This document shows, piece by piece, positions 36,839 to 47,627 of a stretch of DNA of 64,000 bases. The notes beneath the pieces are model-generated. The model did not search any database, had not been told where the DNA came from, and saw nothing but the letters and a program-made list of their open reading frames with translations. The DNA is from Vulcanimicrobium alpinum (GTDB lineage Bacteria; Vulcanimicrobiota; Vulcanimicrobiia; Vulcanimicrobiales; Vulcanimicrobiaceae): the NCBI RefSeq assembly GCF_027923555.1, contig NZ_AP025523.1, positions 1,802,484 through 1,866,483 on the forward strand, given 5' to 3'. Numbering within the stretch: position 1 is the first letter of the stretch; every line of letters starts with the position of its first letter. A program made the position numbers and the translations under genes.

Positions 36839-38781
36839 GCCGGCACCTGCGGCGCGACGATGCGCACGTCGCCGGCGTGCGCGCAGTCGTAGCCCCCGAG
36901 CGATTCGACCTCGCGGCGGAACGCGTCGTCGTGCAGCGTTGCGATCAGCGCTGCGATGCGCGGTTCTTCGAGCGTCCGTGCCGGGAGCGCGAGTTCGTAC
37001 GGCTCCCACGCGACCGAGACGAACGGCAGATCGAAGGCGCGCGCGGCCGCGCGGATCGCCAGGCCGGCATCGGCGCTGCCGTTCGCGATCAATTGCGCGA
37101 CGGCGAGGTGCGAGAACTCGATGCGATCGTACCCCGCGATCGCCTCCGGCGCGATCCCGGCGCGCGCGAGCAGCACGTCGAAGAGTATGCGCGTGCCGGC
37201 GTCCGGCTGCCGGTTCACGAAGCGCGCGCCCGTCGCCGCGATCCCGGCGATCGCATCGATCGCGAGCGGGTTGCCGCGCGCGAGAACGAGGCCCTGCTCC
37301 CGGCGTGCGAGCAGGACGAGGGCGACGGGTTCGGGCGGCCCGTACCGCCGCACCGCGGCGTCGTTGTAGGTCTGCGTCGGCGGATCGAGCACGTGCGTCC
37401 CGGCGAGATGCGCGGCGCGCTGCCGCAGCGCGGAGAGGCCAGCGATGCTGCCGACGTGCGCCGAGACGAGTTCGATCTGCGCGCTCGCGAGGCGCCCCGC
37501 GAGCACGTCGAGCGCGACGTCGTGGCTGCCGACGGCGAGCAGGGTGCGTTCGATCGCCGAGAGCGGCCGCAGGGCGCGCGCCGGGAGCCGCGCGCCTGCG
37601 CGCGCGCCTTCGCTCAGCCGCGGGATCGCCAGCAGGACGTTCGCCCGCGAGAGCGAGGTGATCACGCCCGCTCCGCGCCGCAGCGGCGTCGCGACGATTC
37701 GCCCGTCGACTCGTGCCGCGACCGCCCGGACATATTCGTCCTCGCCGAGCGGCGAGTAGAGCTTGCGCGTCACTTCGACGTCGATCGTCTGCTCGTCGGG
37801 CGGATCGCGGCGGCCGAGCCGCTCGAGCAGCGGGCGCAGAAACAGGTCGGCGCAGATCGCCGCGCTCACCGGATAACCGGGGATGCCGAGCAACGGAACG
37901 CGCGCCTCGCGCGCGACCGCGAGCACGAGCGGATGGCCGGGCCGGATCGCGACGCCGTGCACGACGACGTCGCCGAACCGCGCGAACACGCGCGCGGTGT
38001 AATCGTCGCGTCCCGCCGACGACCCGGCGTTGACGAGCACGACGTCCGCGCTCGCGGATGCGCGCGCCACCGCCGCGACCAGCAGCTCTTCGACGTCCGG
38101 GAGGCGGATCGCGAGCGCGACGGTGCCGCCGTAGCGCTTCACGCACGCACTCAGCAAGACGGCGTTGGAATCGAGGATCGCGCCGGGCGGCGGATCGTCG
38201 GCGGTGACGTCGACGAGTTCGTCGCCCGTGGTGATCAGCGCGACGCGCGGCCGCCTCACCACGTCGACGCGCGCGACGCCGGCCGCCGCGCACAACGCAA
38301 GATCCGCGGGGCCGAGCAGACGGCGCGCGGGGACGACGACGTCGCTCGCGACGACGTCTTCGCCGATCGCGCGCACGTGTTCGAACGGTGCGACGGCGGC
38401 GCGGATCGCGACGCGCCCTCCCTCGCGCGGCTCGACGCGCTCGATCGGCACCACCGCGTCGAACCCCGGGGGGAGCGGATCGCCGGTGTCGACGACGAGC
38501 GCGTCGCGCGCTTCGAGGACGACTGGCGCGGTCTCGCGGGCGCCCGCCGTGCGCGCCGCGCGGACCGCGATCCCGTCCATCGCGCACGCGTGATAGTGCG
38601 GCGACGAGAGCCGCGCGATCACGGCGCGTGCGGTCACGCGGTCGAGCGCGTCGTCCAGCGCGACCGTCTCGACCGCGTCGCCGCGCGCGTCGACGCCGTG
38701 CGCCCGCAGCGCCGCGTCGAATCGTTCGCGCGCCGTCTCGAGCGGGATGTCGTGCAGAAACACGGTGCGCGTTGCGGTCAC
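36835..38781 (-). CDS. MoeA fused to a PBP-like (LysR-type) substrate-binding domain
   Basis: 648 residues from GTG 38779-38781. Residues 1-400 are MoeA, with YHACAMDGIAV, VVDTGDPLPPGFD, LITTGDELVD and VNAGSSAGRDDYT (the MPT-binding loop). Residues 420-648 are a periplasmic-binding-like domain (VLARGNPLAI, NRQPDAGTR, ADAGLAIRAAAR, LPFVSVAWEPYEL). This fusion is known, notably in archaea, beside tungsten enzymes, and may select or sense the metal. Here it overlaps a stand-alone moeA upstream and moaD downstream. Confidence 0.9.
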   Translation of the reverse strand: MTATRTVFLHDIPLETARERFDAALRAHGVDARGDAVETVALDDALDRVTARAVIARLSSPHYHACAMDGIAVRAARTAGARETAPVVLEARDALVVDTGDPLPPGFDAVVPIERVEPREGGRVAIRAAVAPFEHVRAIGEDVVASDVVVPARRLLGPADLALCAAAGVARVDVVRRPRVALITTGDELVDVTADDPPPGAILDSNAVLLSACVKRYGGTVALAIRLPDVEELLVAAVARASASADVVLVNAGSSAGRDDYTARVFARFGDVVVHGVAIRPGHPLVLAVAREARVPLLGIPGYPVSAAICADLFLRPLLERLGRRDPPDEQTIDVEVTRKLYSPLGEDEYVRAVAARVDGRIVATPLRRGAGVITSLSRANVLLAIPRLSEGARAGARLPARALRPLSAIERTLLAVGSHDVALDVLAGRLASAQIELVSAHVGSIAGLSALRQRAAHLAGTHVLDPPTQTYNDAAVRRYGPPEPVALVLLARREQGLVLARGNPLAIDAIAGIAATGARFVNRQPDAGTRILFDVLLARAGIAPEAIAGYDRIEFSHLAVAQLIANGSADAGLAIRAAARAFDLPFVSVAWEPYELALPARTLEEPRIAALIATLHDDAFRREVESLGGYDCAHAGDVRIVAPQVPA

Positions 38782-40037
38782 GGAACGATCACCCGCACCG
38801 TCTCGCCGGCCGCGACGCCGCTGCGGTCGAACGGGATCGCGATCAGCGCGTCGGCGCGCACGAGCGTGAAGATGAGGTTGGAGGCGCCGAACACCGGCGT
38901 CGCGCGGAGATGCCCCGCGCCGTCGCGCGCGAGCGTGCACGGCACGTAGTCTTCGCGTCCCGGTCGCGACGGGACGGCAACGTCGAGGACGGCGGCGAGT
39001 TCGCGTTCGTCGCCGAGACCGTCGTCGTCGATCCGCTCGCCCGCGAGGACGCGCACCAGCGGCCGGACGATGCGCCAGGCGACAACGAGCGCGCTGGCGG
39101 GATTTCCCGGCAGGCCGACGACCGGCTTTCCGCCGCAGCGTGCGAGCACCGTGGGTTTTCCCGGCTTGATCGCGATCCCGTGCACGAGCACGCCCGGCGC
39201 CCCGAGCGCACCGATCGCTTCGGCGGTGAGATCGCGCACCGAGACCGACGAACCCGCGGAGATCACGAGCGCATCGGCATCGTCGAGCGCCGCGCGCGCG
39301 GTGCGCTCGAGCATGAGCGTGCTGTCGGCGGCGATTCCGTGCGCGACCGCGACGCCGCCGGCGCGCTCGACGATCGCGGCGATCGTCGTCGCGTTGACGT
39401 CCCGCACTTGCGCCGGTCCCGGCGCCGCGGAGGCCGGGACGACCTCGTCGCCGGTCGAGAGGATCGCGACGCGCGGCTGCGCGGCGACCTGCACCCGAGT
39501 GATCCCGAGCGCGGCGAAGCCGCCGAGGTCGGCCGCCCGAAGACGCCGGCCCGCCGGTACGGCACAGGCCCCCGCCCGAATGTCTTCGCCCACCGTCAGG
39601 ACGTTCTCGCCGGGCGCGGCGGCGGCGAGGATCTCGACTTCGGCATCGCCGACGGGGACCGGATGCAGGTTGGTGTCCTCGACCATCACCACCGCGTCGG
39701 CGCCCGGCGGGATCATCGCGCCCGTGTGAATGCGAGCGGCTTCGCGGGGGCCGATCGGCCGCCGCGGCACTACAGCGGTCGGAACGTCGTCGACGAGGCG
39801 CAGGTACGCCGGCGACTGCTCCGAGGCGCCGTGCGTGTCGGCGGCTCGTACCGCATAGCCGTCCATCGTCGAGCGCGCGAACGCCGGAAGCGTCTCCGAA
39901 GCGGCGACGTCCGACGCAAGGACGCGCCCGAGCGCGGTGCGCAAGGGCACGATTTCCGTGCGCGCGATCGGGGAACAACCGCGCGCAACCGCGGCGAATG
40001 CTTCGCCGGGCGGCATCACGGTAAAAAGTTCAGCCAA
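38778..40037 (-). CDS. moeA: Molybdopterin molybdenumtransferase MoeA (stand-alone)
   Basis: 419 residues from TTG 40035-40037, chosen because GGAGGTG ends 6 bases upstream. The frame runs on to 40091. Motifs are STMDGYAVRA, IHTGAMIPPGADAVV, ILSTGDEVV, ISAGSSVSVRD and VVGLPGNPAS. It inserts molybdate (or tungstate) into adenylated molybdopterin in the cytoplasm. First gene of the AOR operon and divergent from pckA. Confidence 0.93.
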   Translation of the reverse strand: MAELFTVMPPGEAFAAVARGCSPIARTEIVPLRTALGRVLASDVAASETLPAFARSTMDGYAVRAADTHGASEQSPAYLRLVDDVPTAVVPRRPIGPREAARIHTGAMIPPGADAVVMVEDTNLHPVPVGDAEVEILAAAAPGENVLTVGEDIRAGACAVPAGRRLRAADLGGFAALGITRVQVAAQPRVAILSTGDEVVPASAAPGPAQVRDVNATTIAAIVERAGGVAVAHGIAADSTLMLERTARAALDDADALVISAGSSVSVRDLTAEAIGALGAPGVLVHGIAIKPGKPTVLARCGGKPVVGLPGNPASALVVAWRIVRPLVRVLAGERIDDDGLGDERELAAVLDVAVPSRPGREDYVPCTLARDGAGHLRATPVFGASNLIFTLVRADALIAIPFDRSGVAAGETVRVIVP

Positions 40038-40105
40038 CGAGGCACCTCCTGCGTGCCGCGCGAATCCGGATCCCTTCCCCCGGTCCGTCACCGAGGAGTA
40101 CGCCC

Positions 40106-41713
<1,608 letters not shown>

Positions 41714-41837
41714 CGGCCGGCAGCAGCAGCCGTAACCGCGCTCATCTCCACGCTTTGCGCGGGCGCCGCCCCCGCTTCGCTCTTCGAAGCACCAGTCGGC
41801 GGCCGCGCTCACCAAAGAAGACGCGGCGCCGGCCGTT

Positions 41838-42308
41838 TTATCGTCCTGCCTGCTCGGCGGTCTCCTTGGATTGCCCGCCGTTCGCCGCTTGCGCGCCCAG
41901 CGTCTCTCCGGTGACGCTGGGGACCGTTCCGGTACGCAGCTGGCCGCTGCCGACGCGCACGTCGATGCGCCGCGGCTGCATCTTCGGATGGAGCGGGAGC
42001 ATGAGCGTGAGCAGTCCGTTATCGACGTGCGCGTCGATGCGTTCCGCGTCGATCTCGTCGGGGAGCGTGATCGCGCGCGTGAAGCGCCGTCGTTCGCTGC
42101 GGCCTTCGACGCGCAACTGCCGGTCTTCGATCGTGACGCTGATCTCGTCGGGTTTGAACCCCGCAACGGGTAGCTCGATTCGGTACCCCTGGTCGGTTCG
42201 CTCGATGTCGAACCCGTACGCTTCAGGATTGCGCATCAGGTTCATCGGGTCGAAGCCGAAGAGGTCACCGAGCAATGACCGCGAGGCGGGCCGTTGTGAA
42301 CCGTACAT
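41838..42308 (-). CDS. Hsp20 / alpha-crystallin small heat-shock protein
   Basis: 156 residues from ATG 42306-42308, with GGAGG 6 bases upstream. The alpha-crystallin domain (about 30-125) has IELPVAGFKPDEISVTIED and closes ARIDAHVDNGLLTLMLPLH, the A-x-x-x-NGxL signature. The C-terminal tail is Gln/Gly-rich and lacks a clear I-x-I. ATP-independent holdase chaperone. Last of a minus-strand run after yjbQ (48-base gap). Confidence 0.93.
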   Translation of the reverse strand: MYGSQRPASRSLLGDLFGFDPMNLMRNPEAYGFDIERTDQGYRIELPVAGFKPDEISVTIEDRQLRVEGRSERRRFTRAITLPDEIDAERIDAHVDNGLLTLMLPLHPKMQPRRIDVRVGSGQLRTGTVPSVTGETLGAQAANGGQSKETAEQAGR

Positions 42309-42356
42309 CGTTTCCTCCACTTCGGAGCGGCTTCGCGCGAAGTGCTCCGTCGGAGA

Positions 42357-42782
42357 TTATTCCCGGATGCCGAGCGCTTTTAGCAGGACGCGCTTGGGAC
42401 GCATACCGTCGAATTCGCCATAGTGTACGCGCTCCCACGGTCCCAGGTCGAGCGCGCCCTTCGTCACCGGCACGATCACTTGGTGTCCGAGCAACATCCG
42501 CTTGAGGTGCGCGTCGCCGTTGTCTTCGCCGGTCTGATGGTGCGCGTAGTCCTCGCCGTACGGCGCGAGCTTTTCCGCCCAGGCCAGGATGTCGCGCCAC
42601 AGCCCAGGCTCGTGATCGTTGACGAAGATGCTCGAGGTGATGTGCATCGTGCTGACGAGGATCGTCCCGTCCCACAGCCCGGCGGCGGCGCGCACCCGTT
42701 CGATGTCGGGTGTGATGTCGCGGATCTCGTACCGCGACGGCGTTCGGATCGTCAGGTACTCGGTGTGCGCAACAACGGTCAT
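42357..42782 (-). CDS. YjbQ family (UPF0047) protein
   Basis: 141 residues. Signature elements are STMHITSSIFVNDHEPGLW, GEDNGDAHLKRMLLGHQVIVPVT (conserved His residues in a metal-like site) and GPWERVHYGEFDG. A secondary thiamine-phosphate synthase activity has been described in this family. The physiological role is uncertain. Its ATG overlaps the stop of the glycosyltransferase gene. Confidence 0.9.
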   Translation of the reverse strand: MTVVAHTEYLTIRTPSRYEIRDITPDIERVRAAAGLWDGTILVSTMHITSSIFVNDHEPGLWRDILAWAEKLAPYGEDYAHHQTGEDNGDAHLKRMLLGHQVIVPVTKGALDLGPWERVHYGEFDGMRPKRVLLKALGIRE

Positions 42783-43747
42783 CGGCCCGCGGGTTTGACT
42801 CCGTTCGTCCTCGGTTCAGCCGCTCGGGGGTCGACGGGTTTGCGCCCCGCATCGTCGTGCTCCGCGCCTTCGCGTGCCTCTTCCGCGAGGCCCACGAGAT
42901 GCTCGCTCTGATCGATCAGCGTTCCGAGGTGCGAGCGCAAGTTCGCGTACGCGCCGACGCCGAACCTGCCGGCAGCGAGGTCGCGCCGAAGCCACTCGTT
43001 GAGGAGCATCTGGCGGTAGAAGCGATGCCGGTCAAGCTCTCCGATGATGCTGTTCCCCATCGCACCCGTTTCGGCTCCGGTGCGCCAGTGATAAAACGCC
43101 AGCAGCTGCGGGACCATCACGATTTCATACTTCGACAAAAAGCGCACCAGAAAATCCCAGTCGCCGAGATACGGGATCGGTTCGTACACGCCGCCGACGC
43201 CTTCGTACGCCGCGCGCGTGAACAGAAACGAAATCGGCGGGATGAAGTTGGCCATGAGCATGCGGTCGAGGCTCAGGAAGCCCGGCGGAACCCAGTCGTT
43301 GAACGGGGCGATCGACTCGATCTCGACGAGGTTGCCCTGAATCCGTTCCAGCACGCGATGCGCATACGTCGTCACGCCGTGCACCGTCGGATACACAGCG
43401 TGCATCCTGCGGAGCTCCGCGACCGTGACGACGAGAAATTCCGGCGCCCAACTGTCGTCGTCGTCGTGAACGACGAGCAGCTCGCTATCCAGCGCGGCGA
43501 GGCCGACTTTGCTCGCGCCTTCCATCCCAAGCGATGCGGGGTTGTGGATGATGCGGATCCGTCCGCGTGCGTCGTCCGCGTAGCGCGCGACGAGGGTCTC
43601 AACGGGAGCCGGGTCGCCGCCATCGTTGACGATGACCATCTCCCAGTTCCGGTACGTTTGAAACAGCACGCTCTCGACGGCGCGCTTGAGCAGCACCGGC
43701 CGGTTTTTCGTACGGGTGACGATCCCGACCACGGGCGACTCAGTCAT
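42779..43747 (-). CDS. Glycosyltransferase family 2
   Basis: 322 residues. The GT-A start VGIVTRTKNRPVLLKRAVES and the metal/sugar-nucleotide motif VVHDDDDSW (DxD) are clear, and GDWDFLVRFL supplies the acceptor-side acidic residues. Inverting transfer of a sugar to a surface polymer or lipid is the family role. The start overlaps the HAD-glycan gene by 8 bases and the two are probably one surface-glycan unit. No membrane helix. Confidence 0.88.
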   Translation of the reverse strand: MTESPVVGIVTRTKNRPVLLKRAVESVLFQTYRNWEMVIVNDGGDPAPVETLVARYADDARGRIRIIHNPASLGMEGASKVGLAALDSELLVVHDDDDSWAPEFLVVTVAELRRMHAVYPTVHGVTTYAHRVLERIQGNLVEIESIAPFNDWVPPGFLSLDRMLMANFIPPISFLFTRAAYEGVGGVYEPIPYLGDWDFLVRFLSKYEIVMVPQLLAFYHWRTGAETGAMGNSIIGELDRHRFYRQMLLNEWLRRDLAAGRFGVGAYANLRSHLGTLIDQSEHLVGLAEEAREGAEHDDAGRKPVDPRAAEPRTNGVKPAGR

Positions 43748-45866
43748 GCGCGGGGACCACGCTGCCGTTGCGGCGCATCCAGTCGGCCCACGAACCGATC
43801 CGTCCCTCGTCTTTTCCGGCGACCGTCCAATGGAAAAGCCCCGAAGGCAATTGTCCCGCCTCGAACGCTCGGCGGATATCCGGATACAGCGCCAAATAGA
43901 GGTCTTCGTCGAAGCCGTCGCTGTTCTGAAGACCGTTGCGCACGACGAAACCCGTCTTCCAGAATGCCGTCCGGATCGCTTTGAACGCTTCGGTGAGTTT
44001 CTCCACCTTCGGTGCGAGCGGCAAGCGCAGCGACGTCTCGCCGACCGAATCGCTGTGGGTGATGTCGCCGAGCAGTTCCGCCTCCTGCGGCGACGGATCG
44101 GTCGCCAAACGGTAAAACTCGGCCGCCCAAGCGCGGCTGGTGAGCCCCTGCGCGGGCAGATCGCCGAACAACGCACGGAACGTGTGCACGAACTCCGCCG
44201 CGCCCGCCTGCAGCCGCATCGCGCACGCGTGAACCTCGCGTTCGACCGTCGTCTCCTCGAGGATCGGATCGATGGCGCCGGCGGCGTTGCGCGCGTATCC
44301 CAGCGCCGTTCCGTGCGGCGCGGTCATCGCAAACTCGAGGATCTCGACGCCGCCGGCCCACCACATCTGCTCCTCGATCTGCAGCGGATCGCCCGGACGC
44401 ATCAGCCATGCCTGCATCGAATGGCCCGGCCATGCGTTCTTGCTCGCCGATGCGAACAGGCCGGCGTAATAGCCTCGCACGCGCACGTTCGGGTGCGTCG
44501 ACTGCAGCAGACGCAGAAACGACGCCTGCATGTTGCCGACCCAGCCCACGTCGACTACCATGACGTCGCGCGCATCACCGACGAACCGTTCGAGATACGC
44601 CTGCACGATCGGCCGGCGCTGCGCCGCTTCGCGCAGGACGAGGTGCTGCACGCGCCCGAGCAGATCGCGCATGCGGTCGTCGCCGTTGCGGACTCGCTCG
44701 TCGAGCGACGCAAATCCGGCCGACGCGGCGGCCGCGGCGAGCACGCTCGGCTCGAGTCCCAGTTTGCGCAGGTGCTGCGCGACCGTCCGCTGCGAGCGCC
44801 CGGAACAGAGATGGTCGAGGCGATGCAGCGGAAAGTCGGTGAAGCTCGGCAGCAGCGTCGAGGCACGCGAGACGTGCAGGTAGTGCACCGGTGGAGCGCG
44901 GTCGAGTCCCGCCAGGAAACTCGGCAGGTGCGTCGCGACGACGTGCGTGTCGCGGGCAAACAGGAGCACCCGATCCGGCGGCTGCTGTTCGATCGCCGCC
45001 CGCAGCCACAAGAGAAAGCCCGTGAAGAGCGGCCCGAAAACGTCGAAGCCGAGCTGCTCCCATGGATCCGCTGATGCCGTGTCCCGCTCCAGCGATCGTT
45101 TACGGCGAATACCGTCGACGATCGCTGCGACCGTCTCGGGGTAGAACGGGCGCTCACCTCTCCACGGCGTCCGCGCTTTGCGCACGCCGTTCGCGTGCGG
45201 CAGGTGGATCGCCGTCCAGCCGGCGCTGCGCGCCATCACCGAGTCGCTGTGTTCGTTGTCGCCGATGTGCAGGACGCGTTCCGGCGCGACGTTGCTGTTC
45301 GCGCAGACGTACGCGAACATCGTTCCGAGATGCTTGTTGCGGGCGTGCTCGCACGAGACGTACAGCGCGTCGTAGCCGTCGTAGCCGCAGCGTCGCAGGA
45401 GGCTGCGCACGACGTCGGCGGGGAGATACATGTCGGAGCACAGGACGATCCGCTTGCCGCACTCGCGCGCGAAGTCGAACATCGCGCCGGCCTCGGGATT
45501 GCGGTAGACGAGACGGTGCTCGAACTCCAACTCGGTCTGCTTCAGCAGCCGGACCAGAGCGGCGTCGGCCCCCGCGAGCTGCGCGAGCTTGTCGTAGATC
45601 TCGTCGAAGGTGACCTCGCCGTGCTCGTCGTCGCCGCGCTTGTCGCGCCGCGCTTCAACTTCGGCCTGGACGCGCAGTTCCGGAAACGCATCGATGACGT
45701 GCGGATGATAGAGCGCCGCGTCGCCGGTCAGCAGTCGGAGTTTGACCAGCGCGAAGACGCTCGCCGGCTTCGCGACCGCGCGGAAAATCAGCGTATCGAA
45801 AACGTCGAACGAGATGACATCGTGGCTCTCGATGTGCTCGCGAACAGTCTCGATGGAATTTCTCAA
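43740..45866 (-). CDS. Large HAD-domain protein of surface-glycan type (708 aa)
   Basis: TTG start at 45864-45866. Residues 15-240 form a HAD phosphatase (VISFDVFDTLIFR with Asp21/Asp24, VLCSDMYLP, LHIGDNEHSD). Residues 270-600 are a second, unnamed domain common in O-antigen and capsule clusters (LLFARDTHVV, MVVDVGWVGNMQASF). Near the C-terminus lies one copy of a short motif seen repeated in many glycosyltransferases (FDEDLYLALYPDIRRA then GKDEGR). I infer a role in polysaccharide assembly. The reaction is unknown. Upstream of and overlapping a GT2 gene. Confidence 0.75.
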   Translation of the reverse strand: MRNSIETVREHIESHDVISFDVFDTLIFRAVAKPASVFALVKLRLLTGDAALYHPHVIDAFPELRVQAEVEARRDKRGDDEHGEVTFDEIYDKLAQLAGADAALVRLLKQTELEFEHRLVYRNPEAGAMFDFARECGKRIVLCSDMYLPADVVRSLLRRCGYDGYDALYVSCEHARNKHLGTMFAYVCANSNVAPERVLHIGDNEHSDSVMARSAGWTAIHLPHANGVRKARTPWRGERPFYPETVAAIVDGIRRKRSLERDTASADPWEQLGFDVFGPLFTGFLLWLRAAIEQQPPDRVLLFARDTHVVATHLPSFLAGLDRAPPVHYLHVSRASTLLPSFTDFPLHRLDHLCSGRSQRTVAQHLRKLGLEPSVLAAAAASAGFASLDERVRNGDDRMRDLLGRVQHLVLREAAQRRPIVQAYLERFVGDARDVMVVDVGWVGNMQASFLRLLQSTHPNVRVRGYYAGLFASASKNAWPGHSMQAWLMRPGDPLQIEEQMWWAGGVEILEFAMTAPHGTALGYARNAAGAIDPILEETTVEREVHACAMRLQAGAAEFVHTFRALFGDLPAQGLTSRAWAAEFYRLATDPSPQEAELLGDITHSDSVGETSLRLPLAPKVEKLTEAFKAIRTAFWKTGFVVRNGLQNSDGFDEDLYLALYPDIRRAFEAGQLPSGLFHWTVAGKDEGRIGSWADWMRRNGSVVPAHD

Positions 45867-45974
45867 TGTAGCGTTCGTTTTCCGCGCCCGGGCGGCATGC
45901 GCCTACGTCACCGCGACGCGACCGCGGCATAGGCGTGCTTGGATGAGCCGCACACCATCCAACCGCCGGGAGAT

Positions 45975-46176
45975 CGCCGAAGGTCCCTCGAGTCCGTCGC
46001 CCTTAGGACTACCGGTGGCACGAGCCGGCCTGCGCGCTCATGACCGGCCATTTTCCAAACGGTATGCTTCTCGTTAACCGGAGGACCAGCCGCCTTCACG
46101 GGTCTGCTTCCCCTCACGCTGCGCGCGATGGGGCTTCCTTCGGTCTGCAATAGGAACGCCGCCAAAGGAAGATGCC
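45975..46176 (+). promoter_or_regulatory. Leader A: conserved 202-nt 5' region of lipoprotein gene A
   Basis: This block is repeated upstream of the second lipoprotein gene with the same length (202 and 203 nt) and scattered changes. Two hairpins can be drawn: AGTCC (45991-45995) with GGACT (46006-46010), and CACGAGC (46019-46025) with GCTCATG (46036-46042). A GGTCC near 45982 could also pair with GGACC at 46083. The last 90 nt, including AAAGGAAG before the TTG, are almost unchanged between copies. It may be a structured regulatory RNA. It does not match any riboswitch class I can recall. Confidence 0.4.
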
Positions 46177-47475
46177 TTGACTCGAAAACTTCGCTCGTTG
46201 TTCGCGTTCCGTCTGCCTCTGACGGCTTCGGCGTTTGTCATCGCCGTCTTGGCCGCCGGTTGCGGCGGAAGCGGCGTCAGCCACCAGACTTCCCCCGTTC
46301 CCCCGACCGGATCGACCGTATCGAGCACGGCGAAGTTTCCGATCCCGCAAAGCAAAGCGTTCGCCGTTCCTCGCGCGCCCAGCTTCGCCGTCCCCGCCGC
46401 ACCGCCGCCGCGCGACGCTGCGGGCTCGACCCGTTCGACGCAAAGCACGCCGTCGACCAACCCGTTCTTCAACGGCGAGCAGCCGCTCAGCAACGGCGTC
46501 TACTATCTGCAGTTCGCGAACAGCAACATCTTCGGCTACTACGCGTTCCTGAGCGATCCGCATTACATCTATCACTTCGACGCCGGATACGAGTACGTGT
46601 TCGACTCCACCGATCCGAACGCGGTCTACCTGTACGACTTCGCAAGCGGTCACTTCTGGTACACCGGCGCGAACCAGTGGCCGTACGTGTACGATTTCAC
46701 GCTGAAGGCGGAACTGTACTACTATCCCGACACGAACAACGCCGGCCACTACACGACCAACCCGCGCTACTTCTACAACTTCGGCACCAGCCAGGTCATC
46801 ACGATGCCGGCGTCCTCACCGAGCCCCAGCCCAACGCCGTCGCCGACACCGATCCCGATCGCCGCGACGACCACGACGCTCTCACGCGCATACCCCAACG
46901 CCGGAACGCCCAATGTGCTGCCGACCTTCAAGCCGCAGCTCGACCAATACGGCTACGGCATCACCATCGACGGCTACACGCCGGCGCCGAACATCTCGTA
47001 CGGATTCCATCGCAACGTCGTCGTCGCGATCATCAAAGACGGCACGCTCCTGCAGAATCCGGTCGGCGTCGGCCTTGTCAATCCGACGGTTACCCCTTGC
47101 GCTGCCGGTCCTGGAATGAACAATCCGTACGTGACGAACGACGACGAAGCCTATCAGATCCACGAGCACGATTACAGCGGCATCTGGATGCTTGAGCCGC
47201 ACAGTACGACGGAGACGTTCAAGCTCGGATCGCTCTTCGACATCTGGGGCAATCAGCCGATCGACCGGACCCATGTGGCGAACCAGACCGGCAACGTGCG
47301 CATCTTCTCATACGATTCGAACGCCGCAAACCCGGTCGCGACCGAGTACATGGGGAATCCCTACGACTTCGTGTTCGGATCGTTCAACGGAGACGTGACC
47401 ATCATCGAGATCGGGACCTTCGCACCGCTGCCGCACTTCGTGATCGACCCGAACTACGAAACCTTCTCCTGCTGA
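46177..47475 (+). CDS. Tyrosine-rich lipoprotein, copy A (432 aa)
   Basis: TTG start with AAAGGAAG 7 bases upstream. A signal peptide ends at a lipobox (VLAAGC, Cys near residue 29), predicting a lipid-anchored exported protein. Residues 90-205 are extraordinarily rich in Tyr and Phe and look like repeated beta-hairpins (YHFDAGYEYVFDST, YLYDFASGHFWYTG, YVYDFTLKAELYYY, YFYNFGTSQ). A Ser/Pro/Thr linker (SPSPTPSPTP) leads to a C-terminal domain (235-432) with HEHD at 329-332. No family is recognised. A terminator follows. Copy B downstream differs only at seven residues between 294 and 338. Confidence 0.8.
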   Translation: MTRKLRSLFAFRLPLTASAFVIAVLAAGCGGSGVSHQTSPVPPTGSTVSSTAKFPIPQSKAFAVPRAPSFAVPAAPPPRDAAGSTRSTQSTPSTNPFFNGEQPLSNGVYYLQFANSNIFGYYAFLSDPHYIYHFDAGYEYVFDSTDPNAVYLYDFASGHFWYTGANQWPYVYDFTLKAELYYYPDTNNAGHYTTNPRYFYNFGTSQVITMPASSPSPSPTPSPTPIPIAATTTTLSRAYPNAGTPNVLPTFKPQLDQYGYGITIDGYTPAPNISYGFHRNVVVAIIKDGTLLQNPVGVGLVNPTVTPCAAGPGMNNPYVTNDDEAYQIHEHDYSGIWMLEPHSTTETFKLGSLFDIWGNQPIDRTHVANQTGNVRIFSYDSNAANPVATEYMGNPYDFVFGSFNGDVTIIEIGTFAPLPHFVIDPNYETFSC

Positions 47476-47503
47476 CCCGACGAACGAACGTCGCAACACC
47501 ATG

Positions 47504-47540
47504 CTCCCCGCACGTCTCGGCGTGCAGGGAGTGTTTGTTT
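47504..47540 (+). terminator. Terminator after lipoprotein A
   Basis: Stem CTCCCCGCACG / CGTGCAGGGAG with one C-A mismatch and a short loop, followed by TGTTTGTTT. Weaker than its duplicate at 49157. Confidence 0.75.
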
Positions 47541-47627
47541 GGCCGCACGCGCAAATCCGTACCCGATCATTGAGCTTCTCCACCGGAGAACGGCGCGATC
47601 ACCGAGCCGACCGCGCGGCTCGCACGC

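Noticed and set aside
36569-40000. Very long open frames opposite or out of frame with the moeA genes (up to 1047 codons).
   Set aside because: They are Arg/Ala-rich shadow frames of GC-rich DNA. The real products are the MoeA, MoaD and AOR proteins in the frames listed.
41714-41837. Possible terminator or repeat between pckA and hsp20.
   Set aside because: GC-rich with short inverted repeats but no convincing stem followed by a T tract.
45975-46110. Leader A as a c-di-GMP, c-di-AMP, glycine or cobalamin riboswitch.
   Set aside because: A few bases resemble parts of these (for example CGCCGAAGG, GGAGGACC), but the core conserved stretches of each class are absent.
46801-47205. The variable patch in the lipoprotein pair looked like a diversity-generating retroelement target.
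   Set aside because: The changes are not confined to adenine positions, many are silent, and no reverse transcriptase gene or template repeat is present.
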